This document shows, piece by piece, positions 1 to 9,670 of a stretch of 57,945 nt of DNA (positions are counted from its first letter, which is position 1; every line of letters begins with the position of its first letter). The DNA lies in assembly GCF_009725235.1 (NCBI RefSeq), contig NZ_WJFC01000073.1:1-57945 (forward strand), in the 5' to 3' direction. The notes under the pieces were generated by a model, which had not been told where the DNA came from, did not search any database, and worked only from the letters and a program-made list of their open reading frames with translations. The position numbers were made by a program, and so were the translations under genes. The stretch comes from Scytonema sp. UIC 10036 (GTDB lineage Bacteria > Cyanobacteriota > Cyanobacteriia > Cyanobacteriales > Nostocaceae).

Positions 1-36
1 CCCCCTATACAAAGGATACGCTTAACAAAATAGTTC

Positions 37-1056
37 ATGTTTGGTCTAATCGGACACCTTACCAGTTTGGAACACGCGCAAGCGGTAGCTAGACACTTAG
101 GCTACCCTGAGTACGCGGAGCAAGATTTAGATTTTTGGTGCAGTGCTCCGCCCCAAATCGTTGATAATATCACTGTTACTAGTGTTACCGGTCAAAAAAT
201 TGAAGGGCGGTATGTAGAATCCTGTTTTTTGCCAGAGATGCTGGCGTCGCGGCGAATCAAGGCAGCGACACGCAAAATCCTCAATGCTATGGCTCACGCT
301 CAAAAGCACGGCATAAACATCACAGCTTTAGGCGGGTTTTCCTCAATTATTTTTGAAAACTTTAACTTAGAGCAATTTAGACAGGTCCGCAACATTAAAT
401 TGGAGTTTGAACGTTTCACTACGGGCAATACTCACACAGCTTACATTATTTGCCGACAAGTAGAACAAGCATCAGTACGCTTGGGAATTGAATTATCGAA
501 GGCGACTGTTGCTGTTTGTGGGGCGACAGGAGACATTGGCAGTGCTGTCTGTCGGTGGTTAGATCAAAAAACAGATGTCCGAGAACTGCTGCTAATTGCT
601 CGCGATCGCGAGAGATTGCAAAACCTACAAGCAGAACTGGGTCGTGGAAAAATCGTGTCCCTGGAAGAAGCATTGCCGCAAGCCGATATTGTTGTTTGGG
701 TTGCCAGTATGCCCAAAGGCGTGGAAATTGACGCCACTGTTCTGAAGCAACCTTGTCTGCTCATTGATGGCGGTTATCCAAAAAATCTCGCAAGTAAGAT
801 TCTGCATCCTGATGTGTATGTCCTCAATGGGGGCATTGTCGAGCACTCTCTTGATATTGACTGGAAAATCATGCAAATTGTTAATATGGAAGTGCCTGCA
901 CGTCAATTGTTTGCTTGTTTTGCCGAATCCATGTTGTTGGAATTTGAGAAGTTATACACTAACTTCTCTTGGGGGCGAAATCGGATTACCGTAGAGAAAA
1001 TGGAGCACATAGGTCAGGTGTCGGTAAAACACGGATTTAGACCATTGCTTGTTTAG
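37..1056 (+). CDS. aar: Long-chain acyl-[acyl-carrier-protein] reductase
   Basis: NADPH-dependent reduction of fatty acyl-ACP to fatty aldehyde, the first step of cyanobacterial alkane synthesis. The 339-residue length is normal for the family. Visible are a Rossmann motif around residues 158-170 ([11 protein letters not shown]) and a cysteine at position 294 (LFACFAES), which matches the acyl-accepting cysteine known from the Synechococcus enzyme. The partner aldehyde-deformylating oxygenase gene usually lies just upstream, which would be outside the window. accA follows on the same strand, a common cyanobacterial arrangement that links aldehyde production to fatty-acid supply. No oddity is seen. 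Confidence 0.95.
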   Translation: MFGLIGHLTSLEHAQAVARHLGYPEYAEQDLDFWCSAPPQIVDNITVTSVTGQKIEGRYVESCFLPEMLASRRIKAATRKILNAMAHAQKHGINITALGGFSSIIFENFNLEQFRQVRNIKLEFERFTTGNTHTAYIICRQVEQASVRLGIELSKATVAVCGATGDIGSAVCRWLDQKTDVRELLLIARDRERLQNLQAELGRGKIVSLEEALPQADIVVWVASMPKGVEIDATVLKQPCLLIDGGYPKNLASKILHPDVYVLNGGIVEHSLDIDWKIMQIVNMEVPARQLFACFAESMLLEFEKLYTNFSWGRNRITVEKMEHIGQVSVKHGFRPLLV

Positions 1057-1059
1057 TTC

Positions 1060-1187
1060 ATCGTTAGTTGTTAGTTGTTAGTTGTTAGTTGCTAAAAATT
1101 TCTACTAACTACTAACTACTAACCACCAACCACCAACCACCAACCACCAACCACTAACCACCAACCACCAACTACTAACAAATATCT
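1060..1187. repeat. Heptamer short tandem repeats (TTAGTTG / CCACCAA types)
   Basis: The gap between aar and accA is almost entirely 7-bp tandem units. TTAGTTG is repeated on the left, and ACTAACT and ACCACCA-type units are on the right. The two arms are partly complementary, so a long imperfect hairpin is possible. This matches the STRR heptamers known from heterocystous cyanobacteria. No promoter could be separated from the repeats. Confidence 0.8.
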
Positions 1188-1191
1188 GAAA

Positions 1192-2172
1192 ATGGCAACT
1201 ACTGAGCGTAAACAGCTACTGTTAGATTTTGAAAAGCCGTTAGCCGAACTAGCTACTAGAATCGACCAAATTCGGCAACTAGCGGAAGAAAATGGCGTCG
1301 ATGTCACCAGTCAAATTCGTCAACTAGAAGCACGTGCCATGCAACTGCGGGAAGAAATATTCAGTAGTCTGTCGCCGTCACAGCGACTGCAAGTCGCTCG
1401 TCACCCACGTCGCCCCAGTACTCTCGATTACATCCAGTCTATTAGTGATGAATGGATGGAGTTGCATGGCGATCGCTGTGGTTCTGACGATCCTGCATTA
1501 GTCGGTGGTGTGGGACGTTTGGGTGGAAAACCTGTCGTTATGTTGGGTCATCAGAAAGGTCGCGATACGAAGGATAATGTTGCCCGTAATTTTGGTATGG
1601 CATCCCCTGGTGGCTATCGCAAAGCGCTGCGGTTAATGGAACACGCCAATAAGTTTGGTATGCCGATTTTAACTTTTATCGACACGCCAGGGGCTTGGGC
1701 AGGAATTGAAGCCGAACATCAAGGTCAAGGAGAAGCGATCGCTTACAATTTACGGGAGATGTTTTGCTTTGATGTCCCCATTATTTGCACTGTCATTGGT
1801 GAAGGCGGTTCTGGTGGTGCGTTGGGTATCGGTGTAGGCGATCGCCTCTTAATGTTTGAACATTCCGTTTATACTGTTGCTACCCCTGAGGCTTGCGCTG
1901 CCATTTTATGGAAAGATGCCAGTAAAGCACCCCAAGCAGCAGTTGCCTTAAAAATTATTTCTCACGACCTCAAGAACTTGGGAATTATCGACCAAATCTT
2001 GCCCGAACCTGTGAGTGGCGCTCATTCCGATCCTTTACAAGCTGCCAATACACTCAAACAAGCTTTGTTAAACAACTTGGAGGAACTCAACCGCTTTACA
2101 CCTCAAGAACGACGCCAATTGCGTTACGAAAAGTTTCGCAAGATTGGTGTTTTCACTGAACTTGCTCACTGA
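1192..2172 (+). CDS. accA: Acetyl-CoA carboxylase carboxyltransferase subunit alpha
   Basis: Alpha subunit of the carboxyltransferase half of acetyl-CoA carboxylase; with AccD it makes malonyl-CoA for fatty-acid synthesis. The 326-residue protein has the family hallmarks: an N-terminal helical segment, [27 protein letters not shown], and the oxyanion-hole region [15 protein letters not shown] followed by [12 protein letters not shown]. It starts at ATG 1192 right after the heptamer repeats and probably shares the transcription direction of aar. A strong hairpin follows the stop. Confidence 0.97.
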   Translation: MATTERKQLLLDFEKPLAELATRIDQIRQLAEENGVDVTSQIRQLEARAMQLREEIFSSLSPSQRLQVARHPRRPSTLDYIQSISDEWMELHGDRCGSDDPALVGGVGRLGGKPVVMLGHQKGRDTKDNVARNFGMASPGGYRKALRLMEHANKFGMPILTFIDTPGAWAGIEAEHQGQGEAIAYNLREMFCFDVPIICTVIGEGGSGGALGIGVGDRLLMFEHSVYTVATPEACAAILWKDASKAPQAAVALKIISHDLKNLGIIDQILPEPVSGAHSDPLQAANTLKQALLNNLEELNRFTPQERRQLRYEKFRKIGVFTELAH

Positions 2173-2215
2173 CAGGGCTGAGGTTATTTACTAACTTAGC
2201 AGCAATGCTATAATT

Positions 2216-2276
2216 GCCTGTGGTACTTAAAGATTTTTAACAATCCTTTAAGCCACAGGCATTTACATTTTTAGTC
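2216..2276 (+). terminator. Probable terminator after accA
   Basis: GCCTGTGG (2216-2223) and CTTAAAG (2226-2232) pair with CTTTAAG and CCACAGGC (2246-2260), giving a 15-bp stem with a small TA bulge, followed by a T-rich stretch. The rest of the gap up to 2559 holds a short GTCGATA duplication near 2275 and no gene that I could support. Confidence 0.65.
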
Positions 2277-2559
2277 GATAGTCGATAGTCAGCGGCAATA
2301 GCAAACACACTTTTGGCGTTAGACTCTTGGCTATGGGCTAACAGTTAACTACCGGGGTGAGATAGCGTTTTCTATGCGAAAGTTTGCTGTCGTTACTCAG
2401 AAAACGCCAGACACAGACAGGATTGAGATATATGGAGTCTAGCAGCTACCATAAGAAATTCAGTGGATTTTTAGCTTTGTTTAATTTATTTGAGTCGAAA
2501 AAATTTCAGAATCTAGATGGCAATGCGGTTGAGTAACCGCAACAAAGTGGGGAGACAGC

Positions 2560-3285
2560 ATGAGTGTTGAGCATAAAAGACGTGCTTTGATTACTGGGGC
2601 AAGCAGTGGCATTGGCAGAGAAACTGCTTTGGCGTTTGCACGAGCAGGTATGGATGTAGCCCTAGTGAGCCGTTCCATAGAGAAGTTAGCAACGGTCTGT
2701 CAAGCTGCAAAGCACGCAGGAGTAGAAGCAAAAGCATATCCGTTGGATTTGTCTTGTGTCTCTCTAGTGCAACAAAAGATGCAGGAAATAGCTAGTGATT
2801 TTGGGGATGTAGATATCTTGGTAAATTGTGCTGGTATAGGTTACACAGGCTCTCTGAGTGAAACCTCTCTATCTGACTGGAATCTGGTTTTAGATTTAAA
2901 TTTAACCAGCGTCTTCCAGTGTATTATGGGAGTTTTACCAGGAATGCGAGCTCGTGGCACAGGCACAATTATCAACGTTTCTTCAATAGCTGGCAAGCAA
3001 GCATTTGCCAATTGGGGTGCTTACAGTGTCAGCAAAGCAGGTTTGATAGCTCTTTCCCAAACTCTGGCACAAGAAGAACGCGCCCGTGGTATTCGCGTGA
3101 CTGCGATCCATCCCGGTGCAGTCAACACAGAACTATGGGATACAAAAACCGTCAATGCTGACTTTGACCGCTCAAAAATGTTAACCCCGGAAATTGTTGC
3201 TCAATCAATTCTTCATACTGCCTTGCTACCACAGCAAGCAGTCATTGACGAATTAATTCTTATGCCTAGTGCTGGTGTTTTGTAA
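2560..3285 (+). CDS. Short-chain dehydrogenase/reductase (SDR)
   Basis: NAD(P)-dependent oxidoreductase of the classical SDR family, 241 residues. Seen are the cofactor motif TGASSGIG near residues 12-19, the NCAG motif, and the catalytic Ser with YSVSK near residue 156. It resembles 3-oxoacyl-ACP reductases, and its position after aar and accA would suit a lipid substrate, but substrate cannot be read from sequence. The start is supported by GGGGAGA 9 bases upstream of ATG 2560. Confidence 0.85.
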   Translation: MSVEHKRRALITGASSGIGRETALAFARAGMDVALVSRSIEKLATVCQAAKHAGVEAKAYPLDLSCVSLVQQKMQEIASDFGDVDILVNCAGIGYTGSLSETSLSDWNLVLDLNLTSVFQCIMGVLPGMRARGTGTIINVSSIAGKQAFANWGAYSVSKAGLIALSQTLAQEERARGIRVTAIHPGAVNTELWDTKTVNADFDRSKMLTPEIVAQSILHTALLPQQAVIDELILMPSAGVL

Positions 3286-3286
3286 T

Positions 3287-3475
3287 TAGTCATTTGTAAT
3301 TAGTCATTTGTCGTTTGTCATTTGTCGTTTGTCGTTTGTCATTGGTCATTTGTAATAAATATGAGTAACCAATGACACTTGACCAACGACACTTGACCAA
3401 TAACCTTTTGACCAATGACTAATGACCAATGACCTTTTGACCAATGACACTTGACCAACTTTCAAACCTTTACAC
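3287..3475. repeat. Heptamer tandem repeats (TTTGTCA / TGACCAA arms)
   Basis: Left arm units of the type TTTGTCA/TTGGTCA and right arm units of the type ATGACCA/ACTTGACC are arranged as an inverted repeat about 190 bp long. The right arm runs into the nominal upstream extension of folE, which is one reason to prefer the downstream folE start. Confidence 0.8.
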
Positions 3476-3488
3476 AGACTGTGACATC

Positions 3489-4196
3489 ATGACTATTGCT
3501 CGTTCCAACGGTATCGATCGCGCCCAATCTCCTCTTATTCCTGATTTAACGGAATCCATTACCCCAAGACCCGATCGCAACACTCACAATGGGCGGGAAC
3601 CTGATTTGCATCCCCAAACAGAGGAGCAGATGGAGCAGATGATGGAAGCCGTGAGAACTTTACTGGTGGGTGTTGGGGAAGATCCAGAACGTGAGGGGTT
3701 GCTGAAAACACCCAAGCGAGTAGCAGAGGCAATGCGATTTCTGACAAGCGGTTACAACCAATCTTTAGAAGACCTCGTAAACGGCGCTATCTTTGACGAA
3801 GGTCACAACGAGATGGTACTTGTACGCGATATCAATTTATTTAGTCTGTGCGAACACCATATGCTACCGTTTATGGGAAGAGCACACGTTGCCTACATTC
3901 CCAACCAGAAAGTCGTGGGACTGAGTAAACTTGCCCGTATTGTTGAGATGTATTCCCGTCGTCTCCAGGTTCAGGAAAGGCTAACTCGCCAAATTGCCGA
4001 AGCAGTTCAGCAGATTCTAGAACCCCAAGGAGTGGCTGTTGTGATTGAAGCTTCTCATATGTGCATGGTCATGCGGGGCGTACAAAAACCAGGCTCTTGG
4101 ACTGTCACAAGTGCGTTGCTAGGTGTGTTTCAAGAAGAACAGAAAACTCGTGAAGAGTATTTCAATCTGATTCGCCATCAAGCATCGTTTTTTTAG
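3489..4196 (+). CDS. folE: GTP cyclohydrolase I
   Basis: Converts GTP to dihydroneopterin triphosphate, the first step of folate and pterin synthesis. The family motifs are present: LCEHHMLPF (zinc and active site), [21 protein letters not shown], and [15 protein letters not shown] with the second zinc cysteine. I chose ATG 3489 (MTIARSNG...), giving 235 residues. The in-frame ATG at 3444 lies inside the heptamer repeats and would add 15 repeat-encoded residues. The N-terminal 40 residues are low in conservation, as usual. Confidence 0.95.
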   Translation: MTIARSNGIDRAQSPLIPDLTESITPRPDRNTHNGREPDLHPQTEEQMEQMMEAVRTLLVGVGEDPEREGLLKTPKRVAEAMRFLTSGYNQSLEDLVNGAIFDEGHNEMVLVRDINLFSLCEHHMLPFMGRAHVAYIPNQKVVGLSKLARIVEMYSRRLQVQERLTRQIAEAVQQILEPQGVAVVIEASHMCMVMRGVQKPGSWTVTSALLGVFQEEQKTREEYFNLIRHQASFF

Positions 4197-4300
4197 TTAG
4201 TGGTTAGTGGATAGTAGATAGTGGATAGTGGTTAGTGGTTAGTGGTTAGTAGAAAAACCAACAACTAACAACTAACAACTATCCACTATCCACTAACTAC
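4197..4300. repeat. Inverted heptamer repeats between convergent folE and trpF
   Basis: TTAGTGG/ATAGTGG units on the left face CTATCCA/CTAACAA units on the right, so transcripts from either direction could fold into a long stem. It overlaps the last bases of trpF (stop at 4293). A bidirectional terminator role is inference. Confidence 0.7.
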
Positions 4301-4922
4301 TTTTCAGTTTTTCAAACAACTTTGCTACTTTGTCTAAATCTTTATCCCCAGGGGCATGCTCTACGCCACTGGAGAGGTCAATGCCGTCAGGATGAACTTG
4401 ATTTAAAGCTTCCAGAATGTTGTCTGGATTTAATCCCCCTGCTAAAAACCAAGGACAACCAGGACTAAATTGCTCTAACATCGCCCAATCTAAAGTTTTA
4501 CCCGTACCACCTAGTTGTTGCGGATGGTACGCGTCTAATAGTACGGCATCTACGTAGTTTATATAATAAGATACTTTGTCTAGGTCTTCATGACCGCGTA
4601 TTCTCAAAGCTTTTAAAATCTCTACATCGGGCAAAAATTCGCGGAACTGTAAAGCAAATTCTGGAGATTCATCTCCATGCAGTTGAACGCCAGTTAACCC
4701 AGAATCTATGACTGTCTGCTTTATTTCTTCCAGGGTGGCGTTGGCAAAAACTCCTATCTTATCTATTTTTTCCGGTAGTTGTTCTACGACAGACCGAATT
4801 TGCTCAACTGTAACATAGCGGGGTGATGATGGGACACACATAAATCCCAATGCTGTAGCACCCAAAGAGGCAATTATTTTGCCTTGTTGTGGTTGTGTAA
4901 TTCCACAAATCTTAATTCGCAT
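4293..4922 (-). CDS. trpF: Phosphoribosylanthranilate isomerase
   Basis: Tryptophan pathway enzyme that isomerises N-(5-phosphoribosyl)anthranilate. It has a TIM-barrel sequence with KICGIT at the N terminus (catalytic Cys), [27 protein letters not shown] and DLSSGVE (phosphate binding). The preferred start is ATG 4922 (MRIKICGIT); an in-frame ATG at 4955 would add 11 residues that the family lacks. It is convergent with folE and stands alone, as trp genes often do in cyanobacteria. Confidence 0.95.
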   Translation of the reverse strand: MRIKICGITQPQQGKIIASLGATALGFMCVPSSPRYVTVEQIRSVVEQLPEKIDKIGVFANATLEEIKQTVIDSGLTGVQLHGDESPEFALQFREFLPDVEILKALRIRGHEDLDKVSYYINYVDAVLLDAYHPQQLGGTGKTLDWAMLEQFSPGCPWFLAGGLNPDNILEALNQVHPDGIDLSSGVEHAPGDKDLDKVAKLFEKLKSS

Positions 4923-5118
4923 AGCACTTTCCAAGTTTAGTATTGATTTATACAAATAGAGAATTGTATAAAAAAATTATAGTTTTTCCCTATTATGATT
5001 TTATAATTTTTGTGGTTTACATAAAAAGCGATCGCTATCTAACCATGAGCGATAAACTACGGTCTCTTGCCAATGGTGTTAGCCGATATGCTTGTTCGTT
5101 GTCTGAAGGAGAAAACGC

Positions 5119-5373
5119 TTGACTCTATTAACTTTACTAGCAGCCGCCGCAACAGTTCCCGCAACACCGGAAATCAATACTACTGTGGCAGCAATTATCA
5201 GCGTCAGCTGTTTAGTATCTGTTTTACTAGCAACGAGGATTGAAAAGCCTCAAGTTGGTTTGAAGTTGCCTGTATTGCCCCTAAGTATTCCCGCATTCAT
5301 CGGTGCTATGTGTTTTGGTCATATTGTCGGGGTTGGCATCGTATTGGGTTTGACCAACATTGGCGCTATTTAA
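5119..5373 (+). CDS. psaK: Photosystem I subunit PsaK, copy 1
   Basis: Small two-helix membrane subunit at the edge of photosystem I, 84 residues. Seen are ISVSCLVSVLLATRIEKPQVG (first helix and loop) and a C-terminal helix ending GVGIVLGLTNIGAI, the PsaK signature. It starts at TTG 5119 with GAAGGAG seven bases upstream; no better ATG exists. A second psaK lies 216 bp downstream on the same strand. Confidence 0.92.
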   Translation: MTLLTLLAAAATVPATPEINTTVAAIISVSCLVSVLLATRIEKPQVGLKLPVLPLSIPAFIGAMCFGHIVGVGIVLGLTNIGAI

Positions 5374-5487
5374 CAGAGAGCTTGCAGGTTAAATACTGGT
5401 AGCTATTTTGCTCTAACTAGGGGGGGAGATTAATTCCTCTCCCTAGAGAGAAGATTGATTGTGTCCTCAGAAGGAGCATAAACAAAG

Positions 5488-5558
5488 GTTGTAGAGACGC
5501 CTTTATATGGGCTACTTGAGTTTCATCATGGAGCAAAGTTGTATTGCGCCTCTACACC
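5488..5558. repeat. Imperfect inverted repeat between psaK genes
   Basis: GTAGAGACGC near 5491-5500 is nearly complementary to GCGCCTCTAC at 5546-5555. It resembles the GTAGAGACGCG-type dispersed repeats common in Nostocales. It lies directly upstream of the second psaK and may belong to its leader. Confidence 0.4.
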
Positions 5559-5589
5559 AGGAAGTTTACATTTTGCCGGAGGACGAGTA

Positions 5590-5868
5590 GTGATTTCATC
5601 TTTGTTATTCGCTGTTCAATCTACAACTCCCAACACTGGTGTTGGTTTGAACTTTAGTGGAACGATAATTATTGTTATTAGCAGTCTATTAGCTCTGTTG
5701 ATTATTCCCAGAGTGGTTCGCTATCCTCACGTTGGAACCAAAATGCCCCTTCCCTTCCCTTCCTTGTTTAATAATCCCAGTGTTGGTACGTTCCTCGCAG
5801 CATTGAGTACAGGTCACCTGATTGGTGTTGGTGCAGTTTTGGGCTTGACCAATCTAGGTCGTATTTAG
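5590..5868 (+). CDS. psaK: Photosystem I subunit PsaK, copy 2
   Basis: Second PsaK paralogue, 92 residues from the preferred GTG start at 5590, which has GGAGGA at 5578-5583. An in-frame TTG at 5539 would add 17 residues and is less likely. Seen are two membrane segments and the C-terminal signature [18 protein letters not shown], close to copy 1. The N-terminal half differs more from copy 1 than the C-terminal half. Tandem paralogues suggest condition-dependent exchange; this is inference. Confidence 0.88.
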   Translation: MISSLLFAVQSTTPNTGVGLNFSGTIIIVISSLLALLIIPRVVRYPHVGTKMPLPFPSLFNNPSVGTFLAALSTGHLIGVGAVLGLTNLGRI

Positions 5869-5899
5869 ATTTTCACAACTTGAATAATCCTTAAAAAGT

Positions 5900-5962
5900 T
5901 GGTAGGTCTTTTAACTTGCGGATTAATCCGGGAGATAAGAAGACCTACCACCTTTTGTTTTA
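5900..5962 (+). terminator. Terminator after psaK copy 2
   Basis: TGGTAGGTCTT (5900-5910) pairs with AAGACCTACCA (5940-5950) and is followed by CCTTTTGTTTT. This is a strong stem plus U-tract in the right place for the psaK pair. Confidence 0.75.
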
Positions 5963-6167
5963 ATTCTTAAGACGTTCAACCTTATTTGAGATTTGCTCGC
6001 TAGCAGTAATTGTTTATTCTAGAAGTAGAGCATCACAAAAGTTCAATTGCTGATTTTTCCAATTTCAGTCTGGAATCATTGGTGCATTCAAACTATATAA
6101 GTAAAAACACTTACACGTCATATATGTTTTCGCTTAGCTGTAAACGTCTAGATTTTGGGAAAATATA

Positions 6168-7373
6168 ATGCAAACAAATTGGAAAATCGGGTCTTTATTT
6201 GGAATTCCACTGTTTTTAGACCCTTTATGGTTTGTCATATTGGGGTTGGCAACCCTTAACTTTGGGGTAGCGTACCAAAGATGGGGTCCTGTTCTAGCTT
6301 GGAGTGCTGGAATTGCCATGGCTCTACTGTTATTTGGTTCAGTTTTGCTTCATGAATTGGGTCATAGTTTAGTAGCGCGATCGCAAGGTATAAAAGTCAA
6401 TTCCATCACCTTGTTTTTATTCGGTGGAATTGCTGCTATCGAAGAAGAATCCAAAACCCCAGGAAAAGCATTCCAAGTGGCAATTGCCGGACCTGTAGTC
6501 AGTGTTGGGTTATTTTTTCTCTTAAGATTGTTGGTAACTGTTTTGCCAGAAAATAGCCCTGCTAGCGTGATGATTGGGGATCTATCAAGAATCAATCTAG
6601 TTCTAGCACTGTTCAACCTCATTCCGGGTTTGCCCTTAGACGGGGGACAAGTGTTGAAAGCCGCACTGTGGAAAGCAACAGGCAATCGCTTTCAAGCTGT
6701 GAAGTTAGCAGCAAGAGCAGGACAAATTTTAGGATATGGTGCGATCGCTCTTGGCATGGCAGTTGATTATTTTACAGGAGAGTTAGTCACTGGTTTGTGG
6801 ATAGCCCTACTTGGTTGGTTTGGCATCCGCAACGCCAGCAGTTACGATCGCGTTACTATTTTACAAGAAACTTTACTGAGTTTGGTAGCATCCAATGCCA
6901 TGACACGTGACTTTCGTGTTGTAGACGCCAACCAAACGTTACGTTCCTTTGCCGATGCCTACTTGTTAGATGGCAACCCTTCAGAAGTTTATTATGCTGA
7001 ATCGGATGGACGCTACCGTGGTATGGTTTCCATAGAGGATTTGCGTTTGGTAGAAAGAAGCCAATGGGAAACCCTAACCGTGCAAAGCATAGTGCATCCT
7101 CTGACAGAAATTCCCAGCGTTACCGAGTTAACTTCTATCGTTGATGTCATTAACAAGCTAGAAAATGAACAGTTACAGCGCATTACCGTACTTTCTCCCG
7201 CAGGTGCTGTCTCTGGCGTCATTGATAGAGGAGATCTTGTCCGGGCTTTAGCTGAAAAGTTAAATTTGCGAGTAACAGAAGCCGAGATTAAGCGCATCAA
7301 AGAGGAAGGCAGCTTTCCTCCTGGTTTCCAATTGGGCATTATCGCCAAATCCACAAAGTCTGACATTGGTTAG
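6168..7373 (+). CDS. Site-2 protease family membrane metalloprotease with CBS pair
   Basis: Intramembrane zinc metalloprotease (M50), 401 residues. The HELGH zinc motif is at residues 62-66, and the third ligand is in NLIPGLPLDGG (Asp near 158). About six hydrophobic segments fill residues 15-220. Two CBS-like segments occupy the C-terminal 170 residues (for example VQSIVHPLTEIPS and VLSPAGAVSGVIDRGDLVRAL), suggesting regulation by an adenine nucleotide. Its substrate is unknown; family members release membrane-bound regulators. No partner gene is adjacent. Confidence 0.88.
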   Translation: MQTNWKIGSLFGIPLFLDPLWFVILGLATLNFGVAYQRWGPVLAWSAGIAMALLLFGSVLLHELGHSLVARSQGIKVNSITLFLFGGIAAIEEESKTPGKAFQVAIAGPVVSVGLFFLLRLLVTVLPENSPASVMIGDLSRINLVLALFNLIPGLPLDGGQVLKAALWKATGNRFQAVKLAARAGQILGYGAIALGMAVDYFTGELVTGLWIALLGWFGIRNASSYDRVTILQETLLSLVASNAMTRDFRVVDANQTLRSFADAYLLDGNPSEVYYAESDGRYRGMVSIEDLRLVERSQWETLTVQSIVHPLTEIPSVTELTSIVDVINKLENEQLQRITVLSPAGAVSGVIDRGDLVRALAEKLNLRVTEAEIKRIKEEGSFPPGFQLGIIAKSTKSDIG

Positions 7374-7402
7374 TGGTTAGTGGTTGGTACTTATACGAAA
7401 TT

Positions 7403-7500
7403 ACGTAGGTTGGGTTGAGGAACGAAACCCAACATTTATCAGCATTTTTTGGGTTTTGCTTGTGCTCAACTCAACCTACTATTTCCCAAAACCTACGTAG
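7403..7500. repeat. Dispersed GTAGGTTGGGTTGAGGAACG inverted repeat
   Basis: ACGTAGGTTGGG at the left end pairs with CCTACGTAG at the right end, with an internal GGTTTCG/CAACCCA core. Related copies are at 7921-7950, 40170-40246 and 42824-42898. It resembles a non-coding palindromic repeat family of cyanobacterial genomes. Confidence 0.75.
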
Positions 7501-7514
7501 TATTGAAATCCAAT

Positions 7515-7787
7515 CTACTTATCCTGCAAGCTAGATGGTGAAGAAGTCAGCAATGAATTAATAACTTCCTTATGCTTTTGATGAAACTTTAATACTTCTA
7601 GATATGCAAAAGGTACTACGATTGGCCAAAAAACAGTAGCTATAACCAAAATAATTATAGAGAACATCCTGTCATCAGAAGTCATTTCTGCGTCGGCAAT
7701 GAAAAAATTCAGCCATTTTTGGAAGAAAGAAAAAGCCATCGTGAAGTAAAATATGAGAGCTACATAAAGAGGAACAGTTGACATCAT
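7515..7787 (-). CDS. Hypothetical small membrane protein
   Basis: 90 residues with two clear hydrophobic segments (about 4-28 and 41-64) and a charged C terminus (KFHQKHKEVINS). I do not recognise the family. It lies alone between dispersed repeats and is divergent from purU. Reality is supported only by length, plausible topology and lack of an overlapping gene. Confidence 0.5.
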   Translation of the reverse strand: MMSTVPLYVALIFYFTMAFSFFQKWLNFFIADAEMTSDDRMFSIIILVIATVFWPIVVPFAYLEVLKFHQKHKEVINSLLTSSPSSLQDK

Positions 7788-7920
7788 AAGAGTTTTAATA
7801 TAAGGAAGACGAGAGCAGCAATCCTGTTGTTTTACAAGTACGCAATATAAATATTATCTTCTGAGCAATTAATTAAGAAACCTTAAAAATACTTAGAGAT
7901 GATTTATAAATGAATCGATT

Positions 7921-7950
7921 TGTTGGGTTTCGTTCCTCAACCCAACCTAC
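7921..7950. repeat. Partial copy of the GTAGGTTGGGTTGAGG repeat
   Basis: A single half-copy on the minus strand (TTTCGTTCCTCAACCCAACC). It sits about 75 bases upstream of purU. No promoter could be identified with confidence in 7788-8024. Confidence 0.6.
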
Positions 7951-8024
7951 ACAACACATTTGAACTTCTGAGGTTATCCTTTTCTCTTGCTTACAACCTT
8001 AATTATGTCGTAGCATGAGTTATC

Positions 8025-8879
8025 ATGAATACACCCACAGCAACATTGCTTATATCCTGCCCCGACCAACGGGGACTGGTGGCGAAAATCGCCAACTTCA
8101 TCTACACCTATGGTGGTAATATAATCCACGCAGATCAACACACAGATTTTGCAGCTGGATTATTTCTCACCCGCATTGAATGGCAGTTAGAGGGATTTAA
8201 TTTGCCTCGTGACCTAATTGCTCCAGCGTTTAACGCCATAGCCCAACCTTTAGAAGCTAAATGGGAACTCCACTTTTCTGATACTGTTCCTCGCATTGCC
8301 ATTTGGGTGAGCAAACAAGACCATTGCCTGTTTGATTTGATATGGCGACAACGGGCAAAAGAGTTTACTGCTGAAATTCCGCTGATTCTTAGCAATCATT
8401 CCAACTTAAAAGATGTTGCCAAGCAGTTTAACATAGACTATCACTACATCCCAATTAATAAGGAGAATAAACAAGAACAGGAAGCCAAACAGCTAGAACT
8501 GCTGCAACAGTATAAAATAGACCTGGTTGTCTTGGCAAAATATATGCAAATTCTGAGCCAAGAATTTATTGTTCAATTTCCCCACGTAATTAATATTCAT
8601 CACTCCTTTTTGCCAGCTTTTGTTGGTGCAAATCCCTATCATAAAGCTTTTGAAAGAGGTGTCAAAATTATTGGAGCCACAGCACACTACGTTACCGCAG
8701 ATCTAGACGCAGGACCAATTATCGAACAAGATGTTGTCCGCGTCAGTCATCGAGATGAAGTAGAAGATTTAATTAGAAAAGGCAAAGATTTAGAGAGAAT
8801 TGTGCTAGCTAGGGCAGTGCGATCGCATTTACAAAATCGCGTCTTAGTTTATGGCAATCGGACAGTTGTATTTGAGTAA
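8025..8879 (+). CDS. purU: Formyltetrahydrofolate deformylase
   Basis: Hydrolyses 10-formyl-THF to formate and THF, balancing one-carbon pools. The 284-residue protein has an N-terminal ACT domain (CPDQRGLVAKIANFIYTYGG, residues about 11-30) and a C-terminal formyltransferase fold with the catalytic region HHSFLPAFVGANPY and later GATAHYVT..LDAGPIIEQ carrying the conserved His and Asp. Length and order match the family. It is monocistronic as far as can be seen. Confidence 0.95.
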   Translation: MNTPTATLLISCPDQRGLVAKIANFIYTYGGNIIHADQHTDFAAGLFLTRIEWQLEGFNLPRDLIAPAFNAIAQPLEAKWELHFSDTVPRIAIWVSKQDHCLFDLIWRQRAKEFTAEIPLILSNHSNLKDVAKQFNIDYHYIPINKENKQEQEAKQLELLQQYKIDLVVLAKYMQILSQEFIVQFPHVINIHHSFLPAFVGANPYHKAFERGVKIIGATAHYVTADLDAGPIIEQDVVRVSHRDEVEDLIRKGKDLERIVLARAVRSHLQNRVLVYGNRTVVFE

Positions 8880-8957
8880 ACCCTGTTATAAACATCCGCG
8901 TTCGTCTGCGTTTGTCTGCGGTTTCATATCACTCAAGTCCCAAATTTCACAAAAAGT

Positions 8958-9563
8958 CTATTGCTTTTCCAAAATACAGAACAATGCTTGTGGAAGCCGA
9001 TCTAAAGTACCTTGATAGACAGTTTCTTTTACAGACACAACATTGAAACCATTGATAAAAATATCTCCAATTTCTTTAGGAGTAAATCGATAAGGACCGG
9101 ATTCTCCTTTTTCTAAATGACTAAAGCATTTTAAAAACAAATAACCTTTGTGTTTAATTAAACTATGTACAGCCAAAACATAGTCTTGTCTTCGATTTGG
9201 AGGAAGCACGTGAAAACAGCCCCTGTCAAAGACAAAATCAAATTCAAGAGAAAGATTGCTATTAAGAATATCATCTTGTCTAAACGCAATATCTAAGCCC
9301 TTTTCTCCAGCAGCAACCCGAGCCTGATTGATGGCTGTAGCTGAAATATCCGTAGCAGTGACCTTGTAGCCACGTTCCGCTAATATTATTGCTTGAGTCC
9401 CCGGACCTGTGCCAAGATCCAAAGCCATTCCTGTAGAAATGTTTAGCTTTGTTAACGCTTCGTCAAGATCGCCATCGAGAGTGGGGTTGAACCAGGGCAA
9501 AGATTCCACCCGCTCTTCCCGATATAATTTGTCCCAGTCAGGAAAGTCTCGTTGTTGAGTCAT
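8958..9563 (-). CDS. Class I SAM-dependent methyltransferase
   Basis: About 201 residues from ATG 9563 (MTQQRDFPDWDKLYREER); an in-frame TTG at 9590 would add nine residues. Motif I is LDLGTGPGTQAI, followed by VTATDIS (acidic end of strand 2) and FDFVFDRGCFHVLPP. The N-terminal WDKLYREERVESLPWF resembles the thiopurine methyltransferase/TehB-like group, so a small electrophile or metalloid compound is a plausible substrate, but this is not shown. Convergent with purU. Confidence 0.8.
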   Translation of the reverse strand: MTQQRDFPDWDKLYREERVESLPWFNPTLDGDLDEALTKLNISTGMALDLGTGPGTQAIILAERGYKVTATDISATAINQARVAAGEKGLDIAFRQDDILNSNLSLEFDFVFDRGCFHVLPPNRRQDYVLAVHSLIKHKGYLFLKCFSHLEKGESGPYRFTPKEIGDIFINGFNVVSVKETVYQGTLDRLPQALFCILEKQ

Positions 9564-9670
9564 AAGTTCTAATGCAGGGTATAACCTCAAACATACCTTA
9601 AGCCAGAGGTAGGTAAGTCAGTCTATTTATTAGATTAATTGAAACTTTGTCATTGAGGCACCATTAGTTT

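Noticed and set aside
3444..3488. Longer N terminus for folE from ATG 3444
   Set aside because: The extra codons are made of the heptamer repeat TGACACTTGACCAA; ATG 3489 gives the usual protein start.
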